Positions 10,221 through 33,412 of a stretch of 64,000 bases of DNA are shown here, piece by piece; within the stretch, counting starts at the first letter, position 1; each line of letters opens with the position of its first letter. The position numbers and the translations under genes were made by a program. The DNA comes from Bactericera cockerelli (Eukaryota > Arthropoda > Insecta > Hemiptera > Triozidae). The stretch is from positions 27,191,101-27,255,100 of the forward strand of contig CM044956.1 in the NCBI GenBank assembly GCA_024516035.1, in the 5' to 3' direction. The notes beneath the pieces are model-generated. The model was not told the DNA's origin, ran no database searches, and saw only the letters and a program-made list of their open reading frames with translations.

Positions 10221-11173
10221 TATAGTTCAATTTCCTCCATCACTTGTACTTTTTCTCCTACAAACACACGAAATGTGCTACTTATGCTGTGGCGTAAAAT
10301 ATACTTGGGAACGCGCGAATTATTTCGATTGACTTTGTGGGTCGGAGCGCTGCCGCGCTCCTTTCTGTTGATTCTATTGAATAAGAAAAATAAATGAAAA
10401 GCAAGCTTAGAGAAGGAGAAATCAAACGACCAATGAACAAACATGGTATAAGAGGGAGAGAGAGAGGGAATTGTGAAGAATATTACTCGGAACATAGAGT
10501 GTAGATTTAAGAAGTGTGGGAACGAACCCCAGTTGCATAGAAACGCCATACACCATCGCAAAGAAGTAGAATATTTCTCGCGGTCTATTTATATTTATGT
10601 TTACATTTGATACGGGTGAGGGACGAGGAGAGGAGACTCCTTTGCGATATTAGCGCTGAAGACACCACGATGTAGGCCGGCGGGGGGTGGTTTCCCCACT
10701 TCTTAAATCTACATATTTATCTTCACTCTCTAATTGTTATTTTATGTATATTGTATTTATACTCAAATAAATAAAGAGGTGCTTTGTTAAACTGTTGGCA
10801 TAATGGGTCTACCTGTCCTGCGCTGACAGTCTAAATAAAGCACTACTTATACTTATACACGTTATGCTTGGAATTTAGATCTTGAGGAATTTAGATCGTG
10901 AGGAGACTGGAGAGAACAGCGAGACCTCAAGACCTGGGAGCCGGAGCAAACAGTTCTTTTTGAACCCAATTCTTTTTTGAAAGTGAACTGGGACGGCCCA
11001 ATTCATTTCATTAACCAAGTTCAGTTCTGAGCTACCCACCCCTAAACATTACTAGCGCAAAATGTCTAACGGCCAGATCGCCAGATACATGCACAATTTA
11101 AAACATATCCTTTTTCTTTTAGCCCTCGCCACCCCCAAGTGAAAAATCCCTTTACTTTCATTACTTATTTCAG
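10221..11173. other. Intron with unassigned sequence
   Basis: No GANAB exon was seen. There are two AATAAATAAAGAG-like polyadenylation-type signals near 10768 and a short tandem GGAATTTAGATC repeat at 10870-10905. The stretch 10560-10860 might be a decayed LTR, but no paired LTR, primer-binding site or polyprotein was found, so this is left open. The acceptor TTTATTTCAG-type tract ends at 11173. Confidence 0.3.
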
Positions 11174-11438
11174 GTAAGTTCTCAGTTTGATGTTCACAAT
11201 CTACCCATGGACGTGATGTGGCTCGACATTGAATACACAGATCAGAAGAAGTACTTCACCTGGGACCCGGTCAAGTTTTCTCACCCCACTGACATGGTGA
11301 ACAATCTGACTGCTGTAGGACGCAAGCTGGTTGTCATCATAGATCCTCACATCAAACGGGATGACGCCTATTTCCTGCATCAGGATGCCTCTAGCCAAGG
11401 GCTCTATGTCAAGAACAAGGACGGGAATGATTATGATG
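11174..11438 (+). CDS. GANAB: Glucosidase II alpha subunit, GH31 barrel exon
   Basis: Encodes 88 residues plus one base. It contains the GH31 substrate-pocket strand DVMWLDIEYTD, then KKYFTWDPVKFSHP, KLVVIIDPHIK and GLYVKNKDGNDYD. The vertebrate counterpart reads [20 protein letters not shown] and KLVAIVDPHIK. The donor GTAACT starts at 11439. The last G joins GT at 12735 to give glycine before WCWPGSSSY. Conserved aspartates in WLDIE and IDPHI are intact, so this part looks functional. Confidence 0.93.
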
Positions 11439-11804
11439 GTAACTATGAGGCTGCATCAATTTGACACTTTTTTGGAAATTGCTAACGAACCTTTCTTAAA
11501 ATTGGCCAAATGCCTTCATTAAGATGTACCTCCGCGGGAAAAAAAATTCAAAAATCATCTTCTGTCTCCGCAAACCGCTTAAAACCGTTGCTTTTATTGA
11601 AAAAATCAATAATATCAAACAAAAGTCATATTTCATTCGGACTAGTTTTTCAAGATTCTTGAAAGTACACTCAAACAGTTCAAAAAGTATGGAGAAGGGT
11701 ACCTGTCGCGCATTTTGTCTGAAATTTTCATGATTTCTGCAAATTCTCGAAAATTCACTGCAAGTTATGGACACAATACTTCCTCGTGGTTGGTTCACAT
11801 TATA
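11439..11804. other. Intron, short repeat near its right end
   Basis: Mostly unassigned AT-rich sequence. At 11765-11800 the phrase GGACACAATACTTCCTCGTG is a fragment of the dispersed repeat also present near 33845, 38345 and 44095. Confidence 0.4.
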
Positions 11805-12503
11805 CAGGGTGTCCCGTATACAGATGCATATATTTTCAGAGTAGGTTCTGCCCACCGTGGACTATCATAAATAAGCGAAACTTGCAGTGGGGCATTTTGC
11901 TTCGTTAAGGAGTTATGGCCAAATCCCTGTTTTTCCCACAAGTCTAGAGGTCACTTGGATCGATGCACGTTTTCAAAGAAATGATAGCCAGTAGGTAAGT
12001 TTTGACTTCATGTATAGATAGTCATTTCCCTTCAAATGCAGTTAGTTGCATCAAAAAGTATTGAAAGACTAGAGAGATATTTAATTACAAGTTCAATTTT
12101 TTTTCGAAAATTCGATTTTTCCCTTTTCCCGAAAAAAGGAGTTATTGTCAACAAATTTCATTTTTCTATAATTTACGGTTAACGAGTTATAGGTCAAAAT
12201 ATATGGATATTACGCAGGACGTTCGACCCTGTATCTCAAGAACGGTAAGTCGTAGCTCACTGAAATTTGTTGTAATGAAATTCTCTCTATGAGATCTTTA
12301 AAACAATATGCCACAAGACATAGCATTCTATTTAAGATTTTAAAGTTGGTCCATGCCCAGCCTGACTGGTGCCGTGTAGGCAAAATTTTTTTGACTGAAA
12401 ATCAATCCCCCCAAAAATTAAGGAATACGGGTTTTTGCGTTTTCTTGTATTTTCAGCCATTCTCGAGATACGGGGTGTGGGGTGAGACTTTATGATCACC
12501 CTG
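11805..12503. mobile_element. 699-bp CAGGGTG-ended non-autonomous element
   Basis: Begins CAGGGTGTCCCGTATACAGA and ends TTATGATCACCCTG, with TATA on both sides (11801-11804 and 12504-12507). The right part (CCCTGTATCTCAAGAACGGT, GTAAGTCGTAG) is repeated at 42325-42612. No coding frame. The terminal inverted repeat is short (about 7 bp), unlike the long-armed foldbacks. Confidence 0.7.
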
Positions 12504-12734
12504 TATACATTATTATTAACTAAAATACTGGCCTAAATTGTTTCAGAATTGACACGGACCATGCATTAGTTTCACAATGAAGGCATGGTAAAAAACTTTT
12601 ACTTCGAATTTCTAGTACTTTTGTTGGTTTAACATTGAAACTGAAACTAATTAAGATTTTCAACTGTCCCACTCTCCATGTCACCGAGTGTATAACTTCG
12701 ATTTACTTTGTACAAATAAAATTTAATTTCTCAG

Positions 12735-12973
12735 GTTGGTGCTGGCCCGGATCTTCTAGCTATCTTGACTTCATGAACCCGAAAGTTCGCGAGTATCTGG
12801 GCGATCGCTACAGCTTGGAGAATTTTCCTGGCACTAGCTTGGACGTGCATATATGGAATGACATGAATGAGCCGTCTGTATTCAACGGGCCTGAGGTCAC
12901 CATGCCTAAGGACTGTCGTCATCACGGGGATGTGGAACATAGAGAACTGCACAACATGTATGGCTTTACAGGG
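12735..12973 (+). CDS. GANAB: Glucosidase II alpha subunit, catalytic nucleophile exon
   Basis: Reads WCWPGSSSYLDFMNPKV, then VHIWNDMNEPSVFNGPEVTM and EHRELHNMYGF. WNDMNEPS is the GH31 active-site signature, in which the first aspartate is the catalytic nucleophile. The acceptor TTTCTCAG ends at 12734. I place the donor at GTGAGT from 12974, but the residues just before it (FTG) depart from the family, and the tandem copy of this end has one G fewer, so the exact boundary and phase are uncertain. The acid/base aspartate lies further downstream in the protein and its exon was not found. Confidence 0.9.
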
Positions 12974-13119
12974 GTGAGTGCTTGAATGCCATATCAAACT
13001 ACACTTGAGGTCACCATGCCTAAGGACTGTCGTCATCACGGGGATGTGGAACATAGAGAACTGCACAACATGTATGGCTTTACAGGGTGAGTGCTTGAAT
13101 GCCATATCAAACTACACTT
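12893..13119. repeat. 114-bp tandem duplication of GANAB exon end and donor
   Basis: The last 81 bp of the exon, the GTGAGT donor and about 33 bp of intron occur twice head to tail (starts at 12893 and 13007). The copies are identical except that the first has GGGG and the second GGG before TGAGT. Either a very recent duplication or an assembly stutter. Confidence 0.9.
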
Positions 13120-13170
13120 GGGTACATTTGGAGGAACGCACGGTTTTTTTTTTTCATATAACGCTGTATA

Positions 13171-13492
13171 CGAGGTGTGTGAATAAAGTAATGAGACTGG
13201 CAACGTCGCTTTCGATCCGGGACCGCTCGAGACGAGAGTCTTTGTTCATCGTGACGTGCACATGTGATACGACTCAAGTATGAGTTTCAACTCGCTACAG
13301 TCATTTGTTTCTCCGTAGCGTTATGGTGAAACACTTTTTTCTTGTCTGTTTTGTCAATTTTGAGCAATGGTTTGCCATCAAGTTTTGCTTCAAACTTGGA
13401 TACAATGCAACAGAAACATTTGATAAACTTCAGTAAGTTCATAGACAAGGGCCCATGTTTTACGGTGGTTTAAGGCATTTTCAGAAGGAAAA
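13171..13492 (+). mobile_element. mariner transposon, 5' end and decayed transposase start
   Basis: TATA (13167-13170) is followed by CGAGGTGTGTGAATAAAGTA, a mariner-type terminal inverted repeat. About 180 bp in, a frame reads FEQWFAIKFCFKLGYNATET and, after a shift, AHVLRWFKAFSEG. These are the two halves of the N-terminal helix-turn-helix region of mariner transposases. The reading frame is broken and only this N-terminal part is present before the gap. It has the same orientation as the 3' terminus at 26190-26253. Confidence 0.8.
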
Positions 13493-13494
13493 AA

Positions 13495-13591
13495 GTCGAT
13501 TGAATTATTTTTAATCCAACTTGAACTTTGAAAAGCGAAAACAAGAGAAGGAAAAAAACCTGAACAGATTTAGAAGAAATTATTTTCATTT
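13495..13591 (-). repeat. Fragment of the CAGTATGTTTC foldback family
   Basis: CAACTTGAACTTTGAAAAGC and GATTTAGAAGAAATTATTTT match, in inverted orientation, the inner arm of foldback A (about 8465-8545). It ends at the assembly gap. Confidence 0.65.
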
Positions 13592-13691
13592 NNNNNNNNN
13601 NNNNNNNNNNNNNNNNNNNNNNNNNNNNNNNNNNNNNNNNNNNNNNNNNNNNNNNNNNNNNNNNNNNNNNNNNNNNNNNNNNNNNNNNNNN
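13592..13691. other. Assembly gap (100 N)
   Basis: One hundred consecutive N. The round number suggests a placeholder of unknown true length. It separates unique sequence with a GANAB exon from the satellite array. Confidence 0.99.
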
Positions 13692-26182
<12,491 letters not shown>

Positions 26183-26189
26183 GTCGTTG

Positions 26190-26253
26190 TTGTTTCGGAA
26201 AGAAACGAAGCGCTACGGTCCAGTAGATTTTTTCTTTCAAATTACAGACCTCG
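26190..26253 (+). mobile_element. mariner transposon, 3' terminus
   Basis: Ends ATTACAGACCTCG followed by TATA (26254-26257). Its reverse complement CGAGGTCTGTAATTTGAAAG matches the 5' terminus at 13171 (CGAGGTGTGTGAATAAAG), and similarity continues inward (CTGGACCGTAGCGCTTCG against CTGGCAACGTCGCTTTCG). The satellite stops within about 10 bp of this terminus. Confidence 0.75.
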
Positions 26254-26257
26254 TATA

Positions 26258-26447
26258 CAGGGTGTTTGTAGCGACCCAAACTTTTCACTTTGTAAAAAGA
26301 ACAATAGATCCCCAATTAGCGATATGGGAGCTAAAAATGGATAAATAATTAGGTATAAAACACTGTTTAAAAAAGGTAGGTAGTGGAAGTACAAAAAGAC
26401 AATGTGTTGAAGAGGGTCGTGAAATCAATGCTAACAACGCCACCCTG
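26258..26447. mobile_element. 190-bp CAGGGTG-ended MITE
   Basis: Starts CAGGGTGTTTGTAGCGACCC right after the TATA that also bounds the mariner end, and finishes GCTAACAACGCCACCCTG. Imperfect terminal inverted repeat of about 15 bp. No coding frame. Confidence 0.65.
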
Positions 26448-27089
26448 TAATCAACACATCTTTTCTTTGTCTAACTCATGTCAATAAGTGTGCTAGAAAG
26501 AGACAGAGATGTACTTTGCAGAGGTATCTTTGACCCTCAAATAAACATAATAAAGAAATAAATTACTTACCACAAAGTAAATTTCGAATTTTCTTGGCTT
26601 CTTCTTTACTATGAAACTATACAGTTTTCTTTTAGACATTTTTATCACAGAAATAAATACGATAGAACAGATACTACTGGAGTGCAAAAGGTTAAAGGAA
26701 AATATAAAATGAAATCGAATAAAGTGGAGGGAAATCTTGCATGTGGGACATGCACTGGACCTTAAGGACTGTTCTTGTGAATTTTATATTGGAGTGTAGC
26801 GGCGTTTCTATGGTTGCATGTGGGACATGCACTGGACCGTAGGGTAGTTCCAATTTATTTTTCACTGGAGTGCAAAAGGTTAATCATTACAACGGAACTG
26901 TAAAGTTGCGGGAATTTATTTAAATATAGAGGGGAAAAACATGGTTCTAACAAGTACATCAATTAATTGGTATAATATTTAAGCTGCAGCGGATATTATA
27001 CTACTCATTTTGCCTAAGGTCGTTTTTGATGACGTCATAAACGACTGTTTTGACTGCCGTCTTCCACACACTAAAATGTGAGGTAACTT
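26448..27089. other. Intergenic, short direct duplications
   Basis: GCATGTGGGACATGCACTGG occurs at about 26739 and 26817, and ACTGGAGTGCAAAAGGTTAA at about 26677 and 26863. This indicates a decayed local duplication of roughly 80-190 bp. No gene or RNA recognised. Confidence 0.5.
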
Positions 27090-30000
27090 AGTCGTGTTTT
27101 TTTATGTAACTAAAGTTTACTAGAATCCAAATCCTAATCCATTCTGGTAAAATCTAGTTACCCCCACCACAATTTTTTATAACTTACTCAAGTCAAACGA
27201 GAGTGCGCTCCGAATGCTACCAATATTTAAAAGAACATTCGGGGAAGTAAACATTCTCAATTACAATTCAATAAATTTCTGATTTTCTTCAAAACATTAT
27301 ATAAAATAAAATTCTGAATGATTTTGTCCCAATATCTAATATGTATAATTAAAAATGGCTTAGGATGGGTCCTCTGTAAAAAAGAAAGAAAAATAAAACA
27401 AATGATTAATTTATTTATTATATATTTATTATTATTGCATACACAATATTTATAAGTAAATTATTATACACAATATTTATAAATAAATCGGGAAATAATA
27501 CAGAATAATTAAAGTAATAAAAAGATCAACAATTTTAAAACATAAAATAATAGAACTGAAAAATAAACGCGACATCAACAAATTACAAATCACAACACAA
27601 ACAAAAACAAATTAATAAAATAGCGATTTCCTAACGCGTGTTTTTTTATGTAACCAGACTTAAACCCGAATTTACATTTTTGAAGATTTCTGTTTTTTTA
27701 TTGGATTAGGAAATTTCCCCTCCTTTTGAGTAAACTCTGGTAAAAATTATTCCAGTATTCGGGGAAGGGGAAAAAAAACTCTCTTCCATAGATTTTACCA
27801 GAGTTTTCTAGGAAATCGCCAATTTTATTAAAATTTTTTTTTGTTTGTGTTGTGATTTGTAATTTGTTGTTGTCGCGTTATTTTTCCCGTTCTATTATTT
27901 TAGTTGATCTTTTTATTACTTTGTTATTTTTGTATTATTTCCGATTTACTTAATAATTGTGTATAATAATTTACTTATAAATATTGTGTATGCAATAATA
28001 ATAAATATATAATAAATAAAATTTTTATTTTTTTTTATTTTTCTTTTCTTTTTTACAGAGGACCCCTCCTAAGCCATTTTAATTATACATATTAGATATT
28101 AGGACAAAATCATTAGAATTTTATTTTATATAATGTTTTGAAGAAAATCAGAAAAAATTTAAATCAGAAAACCTACTCTACTGTGTGCTTTATTAAAAAG
28201 GGTTTCAGAATTTGGGCAACCCCCCTGGTTTTTTTTTTGTATGGGGTCATTAACCAAAGACTTCAAAGGGTAGGCTGAATCACCTAAAATGTGAAGTCAT
28301 TGTTGCAGAAGAGAGATTGTGTTCCTTCTATTTCAATTTTTTGTTGTAACTGAGAATTATTCAACACACGAGAGTCATGCATTCTTCCTGGGCAAACCAA
28401 ATTTTGAAATGTTGGTGAATATTTCTTAGCTGTACAGCTGGACAAAATATCCAATTGCTAAAGATCAAAGATAAAAAATAAATAAGGTGGCATGGATCAC
28501 TAAATTTTAAGCAACATCCAGCAAGTTTAGGACTTGCATGGGTCACAATTTTAATTTGAACCCTTGTTTGCTTCATTTTCCTTTGTCTGCTCTGGCTAGG
28601 TGAGGTTTACGTGAGTGGGTTGTTTGTAAGTTTTAGTGAATGTAGAGTAAAAACACCTGTCATAATATTATAACCATGAGGATAAATTTCAAAAAAGAAA
28701 TTATTCTGTTGAACACTCAAATGGTTAGGTAAGTTATAGGTGTTACCTTTAAAATTGGCTAAGGACTCAAATTTGTTGAGAAACAATACATTGCTCTTCC
28801 TCTGTAGTGGGGCCACTTAATAAGTTTTTTTCTTAGTGTACTGATACTTTTCAGAAAGTCGTTCCTAGATTTTATTACAGAGCTTCAGCAATGTTGAATT
28901 TGTCACCTATTTTGTCTCACTGTTTTTGTGATGATAAATAAAATAATGTCACCAGTGCCTTCTGGTGGTGAAATTGGCTGTATACCATTTGACCAAGTGT
29001 GGTGAACCTTGGATTCTGCTTGATGAGAGATAGTAGAATATTGAACGTATTTTACACATTCGAAACATAGGGGAAAAAATCCTCCTCTGAATAGCTGAAA
29101 TGATTATAAAACAAAGTGCAATTAGTTTATTTGTAAGGTACAATTATTATGATTACACTTGGTGCTTTGGTCATTTCGGGACACAGAATTGTTGTTGTCA
29201 TTGCACTTGACCATAAAATTGTTTGGGTTAATTTCATATTTAGTATTGGTTTTAGGAAACTTAATTTCAAGCTGCTCATATTAAGGATATACCTAAGGAG
29301 TTCATTGGAGGGGAATTTAACCCCAAAAGGATTGTGGTTTAAGTGGTATATAAAATCATACCCAATTTCAAGTCTTGTGCTAATGGTTCTTGAAATACCT
29401 ATTATATTGATAGAAAATTTCTTTTCTGGTATCCTACATCTCGTATTAATACTATGATTCTGCCAGAAATGTGAAAATAGGTAGGTCTAACTTTTCATTA
29501 TACTAAACTTTCTTAATTATAGGAGAAAGTAAAATATTAATTTGTATAAATGGAACAAAATATTTTCTTGTCATAGGAAAACATACTTATCAACTAATTT
29601 GTCATAATTCTGGGGTCTATTGTGTTTCTCACTTTCAACATTAGAGTCATTAGTGAATCACAATGTGAATGAAAATCTGTGAGGATCATGCATGTGTTAT
29701 TGTTCTCATCTACAGTATTGGTTTCAGTAAACATAATTTCTGTAGCTCGTATAGAAATGATAACCTCTTTGAAATGTTCATTGCGTTAACAAATCAATAA
29801 TCAACTTATCTAAGTAAAAAAAAAACCAGATCAGTAAAATTCCTGGAAATTTACTCCTAAAAATAGATTTATTTACACTATTTTATTCATATTTCATCTC
29901 ATCTCAAAAATCCCTCCATACAACTTGTAGTATTCTAACCTCACTTCAAAGCATGCCGCTCTTGGGTTAGCATTCGAAGGCACTCTCGTTTGACTTGAGT

Positions 30001-30290
30001 AAGTTATAAAAAATTGTGGTGGGGGTAACTAGAATTTACCAGAATGGATTAGGATTTGGATTCAAGTAAACTTTAGTTACATAAAAAACACGACTCTAGT
30101 AAACTCTGGTAAAATCTATGGAGAGAGATTTTTTCTCTTCCGAAAACAGGAATAATTTTTACTAGAATTTACCCGAAAGGAGGGGAAATTTCCTAATCCA
30201 ATAAAAAAAACAGAAATTTCCAAAATGTAAATTCTGGTTAAGTCTGGTTACATAAAAAAACACGCGTCTTGACTCCGGTAAAAAAAACAC
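27090..30290. repeat. Nested inverted-repeat complex
   Basis: Three inverted pairs are visible. Arm a at about 27093-27215 (CACAATTTTTTATAACTTAC, TCAAGTCAAACGAG) pairs with about 29978-30092. Arm b at about 27295-27640 pairs with about 27820-28145, forming a palindrome centred near 27730. The segment 27640-27815 reappears inverted at about 30092-30277. CTGGTAAA / TTTACCAG motifs recur throughout. The central 28.7-29.96 kb is AT-rich with no recognisable protein. It looks like foldback elements inserted in each other. Confidence 0.65.
28430..28700 (+). mobile_element. Old 5S rRNA-headed SINE copy
   Basis: GGATCACTAAATTTTAAGCA, ACATCCAGCAAG and TTTAGGACTTGCATGGGTCA retain more of the 5S gene (GATCACCGAAGTTAAGC, GTTAGTACTTGGATGGGTGA) than the younger copies. 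The SINE body follows, diverged: CTAGGTGAGGTTTACGTGAG, then AACACCTGTCATAATATTAT. Confidence 0.7.
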
Positions 30291-30407
30291 GGCTTTAGAG
30301 GTCGCAGACCGCGGGCGTTCAACGCGCTCTGTTTGACAGGGCCTTAAAAGCGCGGTATTTTTTAAAATATGGTGGGAAAGTGGGAACTGTGGCAACTGTA
30401 ATTTTGA

Positions 30408-30600
30408 CAGCGTCGATGTCTCGTTGAATGCACAGGTTAAGCAACGTCCAGCGAGGTGAAGACTTCCTGATGCTGGCATTCCGGCCTAACCCAGGGTGGG
30501 TGAGGTCAATGTGGGTAGCAGGTTTGTAAGTTTCCTGCGAATGGAGGGTAAAACCCCCGTCGTGTATGACCATGCAGTTGAAAAACGACGTTTAACTCTA
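30408..30600 (+). mobile_element. 5S rRNA-headed SINE with internally deleted head
   Basis: TTGAATGCACAGGTTAAGCA lacks about 20 bp of the head present at 8650, then GGCATTCCGGCCTAACCCAG and GCGAATGGAGGGTAAAACCC follow. Ends in ATAAAACAAA. The body is closer to the tRNA-headed SINEs than the 8650 copy is. Confidence 0.75.
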
Positions 30601-31044
30601 ATAAAACAAAATTGTGATTTTATCTTGACATTGACTATAAGTAAAAAGATTTTTTTTTGGTTTTCACTTTGACCATTTCATTCTTGTCATATTTATGTCT
30701 TGGTGGTGTTTTCATCTCTGTTTCTGGACTTACTACCACTTTTATCAGTATGTTCAAATGAATCAGAATAATGATTATTTTAATTACACCACCCTTTGAT
30801 TGGCTGTGTTCTTATAGAAGACAGAGTATATTATCTACCATTTTAGAAATAAAGATTCCAAACCATAATTTCAAGTTGAAACAGTTCTATTTTAATTTTA
30901 TGTGGAAAGTGTTTTCATTTAAAGGGTACTAAAAAAAACTACATAAATTGGGTCAAGGACTCTCATTGTTAAGACCTCTCCATAAACAATAAAAAAGAAC
31001 ATTATAAAAAGTGAATTATTGATTGTCCTTTTAAGAACATTATC
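30601..31044. promoter_or_regulatory. 5' flank of the NDC1-like frame
   Basis: No repeat recognised. An inverted CCAAT-type box (GATTGGCTG) lies near 30797 and a TATAAAAA lies at about 31003-31010, only about 35 bp before the ATG. Both are weak, unproven matches; the stretch could as well be the 5' UTR of a retrocopied transcript. Confidence 0.25.
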
Positions 31045-32680
31045 ATGAAGGAACTTTACATGTTACGCATGCTACAAGCTTTAAGATGGACAGTTATTGT
31101 TCAGTTGTCAACACTATCGATCTTTGGGTTTGTATTCCAGTTTCTGTTAAGCATGCTGAAACTGATGAATGTTTCATATAAACCACTCACATTCTGGCTG
31201 CGGATACTGTTCCATGTAATCTTCATTTTTCTCCTCTCTGTGAGATTTCAAAAAGACAGTCATATATTGGAAAGAACCTCTTCCTACAGGATTATCCTCT
31301 TAATGAGAAACTTTTTGTATGAAAACATTTGGACAGGTATAACCTTGATGTTAGCTGGTGCTATAGGAAATTGGTCTTATCTGTCATTTCTACTTCCCTA
31401 CAACTACAGTGTTATCTTCAGCCAGTGTGATGCAGATAGCAAGTTCTATTGTGTCAATGAATTGTTTGTGTTCATTTTCTCTTTGGGACTCTGGCAGGGA
31501 TTGGTGTACTTCTTGAACTCTTACATTTTCAAACAACATGAAATATTTGCATTTAAAGCTAAACAACAAACTACAATATTTCAAGACATAAAATCTAATA
31601 TCAAAGAAATCATGATAAAGTCATTCAAAAACACTGTCAGACCAACTTTGTTTTTCATTATTTTGTACATCATTTTCAGAGAATTGTTCTTGAATGTATT
31701 TGCCAAATTTCTTTTTGTCTACACAATGAAAAACTAAATTTACTGTCAAACATACATTTTGTTTTGATAGCACTACTGACAAACACTATGTTTCTGTATA
31801 CTATAAACATGATATTATTTATATTTAATGTTGTCCTCAATAAACGTCATATATTTACAATCAAAGATTTATTGCAAGCATTATCTGATGATCACCAAAT
31901 TTCATGTATAAAAAAACTTGTCTTTTTAGATTTAGTTCTTCTATCAGAGCAAAATCCAGAAAGACGCAAGGACATTTACAAATTAAGTCAACCTGGTGGT
32001 CATCCTAAAACCTGGAACTTTGTCAAAGAGAAATGTTTACAGAATATTACTGATTACATGAAATTGTTGGACCAGATAACTCTAGTAAAGAAAAGCAAAT
32101 TTATCAAGGTATTACAACTAATAACATACATTTGCATAACCATTCAACTATGCGTAATCTAGTTCAAGATGGTAATTTCCAAAATATAGAATCCAAACAA
32201 TCAAACCTTATTTTTACTTTAGCTTCAAGTGCCATGACACGATATCAGAACAAGCTTTTCCAGTTAAAAACTTTGCCAATTTATACTTACTTAATGAGTG
32301 ATGAGCAAGTTGTTTTATCTCAATTGAATGACTACCACTGTGTGCTGTGGTCAGTTCGCTGTCTAACAGCTCTAATATGTGAAGCTTTGAATGAGGAGGC
32401 TTATGGTGTCATCAGTAATGATATTAATGATATAATATTAATTTTTTTGGATTTCAAGAACATAGTTGAAGATTCTAAAAGTTTTGCAGGACTTGCTCAG
32501 TTTAAACATAGTACCAAACATAAGTACAAAGCTGAAATAAGATATTGTATTATTCAGTGTTTATACAAAATAGCTAATTACTATGCTTCATACTTAGATA
32601 GTTTAAATTTACCAAAGAATGCCCTCATACAGTTGAAATCTCTCAGCAAAGTTAATATGAACAAAGTGAATGTATCCTAA
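31045..32680 (+). CDS. NDC1: NDC1 (TMEM48) transmembrane nucleoporin, intronless, two frameshifts
   Basis: NDC1 anchors the nuclear pore complex in the pore membrane. The frame runs 31045-31737, then about 31728-32162, then about 32100-32680, about 545 residues in all against roughly 580-670 in animal homologues. The N-terminal half has about six hydrophobic segments. The family hallmark LSQPGGHPKTWNFVKEKCL lies at 31983-32040. The C-terminal part reads YLMSDEQVVLSQLNDYHCVL and AEIRYCIIQCLYKIANYY, as in vertebrate NDC1. Both breaks equal one lost base at A-rich spots (AAAAA at 31729; AAAAGCAAAT at 32091), so base-call error is plausible. The absence of introns amid multi-kb introns elsewhere also fits a retrocopy. 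The start is the first ATG, with no upstream in-frame alternative seen. Confidence 0.8.
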
Positions 32681-32699
32681 TTCAGTACTCAAATCTGAA

Positions 32700-32894
32700 A
32701 ATTAATGTAAGTGAGTAGGTAATCTTTTTTTTTTTTAATAATCTACTTATTAGTTTCTAAATATCATTTTTTTTTTTTTTTTTTTTTGCTCTAAACTTTA
32801 CTAATGTGATGATATCTCGTGAATGGTACACCCAATTTTGATGAAAATTTGTATGTATATATGAGTATTAATGTTTTACAGATCACATTTACAT
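32700..32894. other. 3' flank of NDC1 with T tracts
   Basis: Two T tracts (about 32727-32738 and 32768-32787) and the phrase ATATCTCGTGAATGGTACAC. That phrase is a LINE-tail motif also seen inverted near 44420 and, degraded, near 59135. There is no poly(A) on the sense strand that would mark a retrocopy end. Confidence 0.45.
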
Positions 32895-33412
32895 ACAGGG
32901 TGTATATAAAAAAAGAGCCAGTCAAAATATCTCGTCTATGGATGTGATTTTCAGAAAACCCTGAAACATACTCTTAACAGGGGCGGACCCAGGGGGGGTC
33001 AACTTTGGAATCTTAAATGGAACTACCCTATTTGTAATACATTTTTGAAAAGTAGTTGACATTAAAAGTATTTTAACACGTATGAGACGGGTCCTATTTT
33101 CTATAGTTTGTACCTGGGACGGCTTCAAATTAGGGTATGTGTTCCAAATATGACAACAACAACAAAAAATTGGGATGGGCGAGTACAAAAATATATTAAA
33201 AATTGCATTATCTGTGCCCACCGGTGGATCACGTTACAAGGGAAATTGGAAAAAAAACGTGACCCACCGGTGGGCACGCCGTCTCATACATGTTAAGACT
33301 AGTTTGAGATTTTTAATCAAAACAGGGCCAGAGATACTGTACATTTCATTTCACAGGTTTCAGTATTTTTTTATAAGAAATAAATTGTATATTTGTAAAA
33401 AATAGTTTTTCA
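32895..33412. repeat. Half of the foldback E family, interrupted by a MITE
   Basis: CAGGGTGTATATAAAAAAAG, AGCCAGTCAAAATATCTCGT, then GGGGCGGACCCAGGGGGGTC match the left arm of foldback E (36987). No inverted right arm is present. A 216-bp MITE splits it at 33077. Confidence 0.7.
33077..33292. mobile_element. 216-bp MITE with TTAA target duplication
   Basis: TTAA (33073-33076), CACGTATGAGACGGG, then CGTCTCATACATG, TTAA (33293-33296). The terminal inverted repeat is 13 of 14 bases. The same host sequence without insertion is seen in foldback E (near 37205-37222: AAAAGTATTTTAAGACTAG), which gives the empty site. Inside, CCCACCGGTGG occurs twice in inverted context. TTAA duplication is typical of piggyBac-type transposition; no transposase is present. 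Confidence 0.8.

Noticed and set aside
10178..10561. 127-codon minus-strand frame
   Set aside because: It overlaps the foldback A terminus and has no recognisable similarity.
10560..10860. Solo LTR
   Set aside because: AATAAA-type signals and a GC-rich patch alone; no paired LTR, TG..CA ends or target duplication could be shown.
28361..29457. Transposase inside the 27-30 kb inverted-repeat complex
   Set aside because: Frames of 60-100 codons carry no DDE, HTH or other recognisable motif; part is the old 5S SINE.
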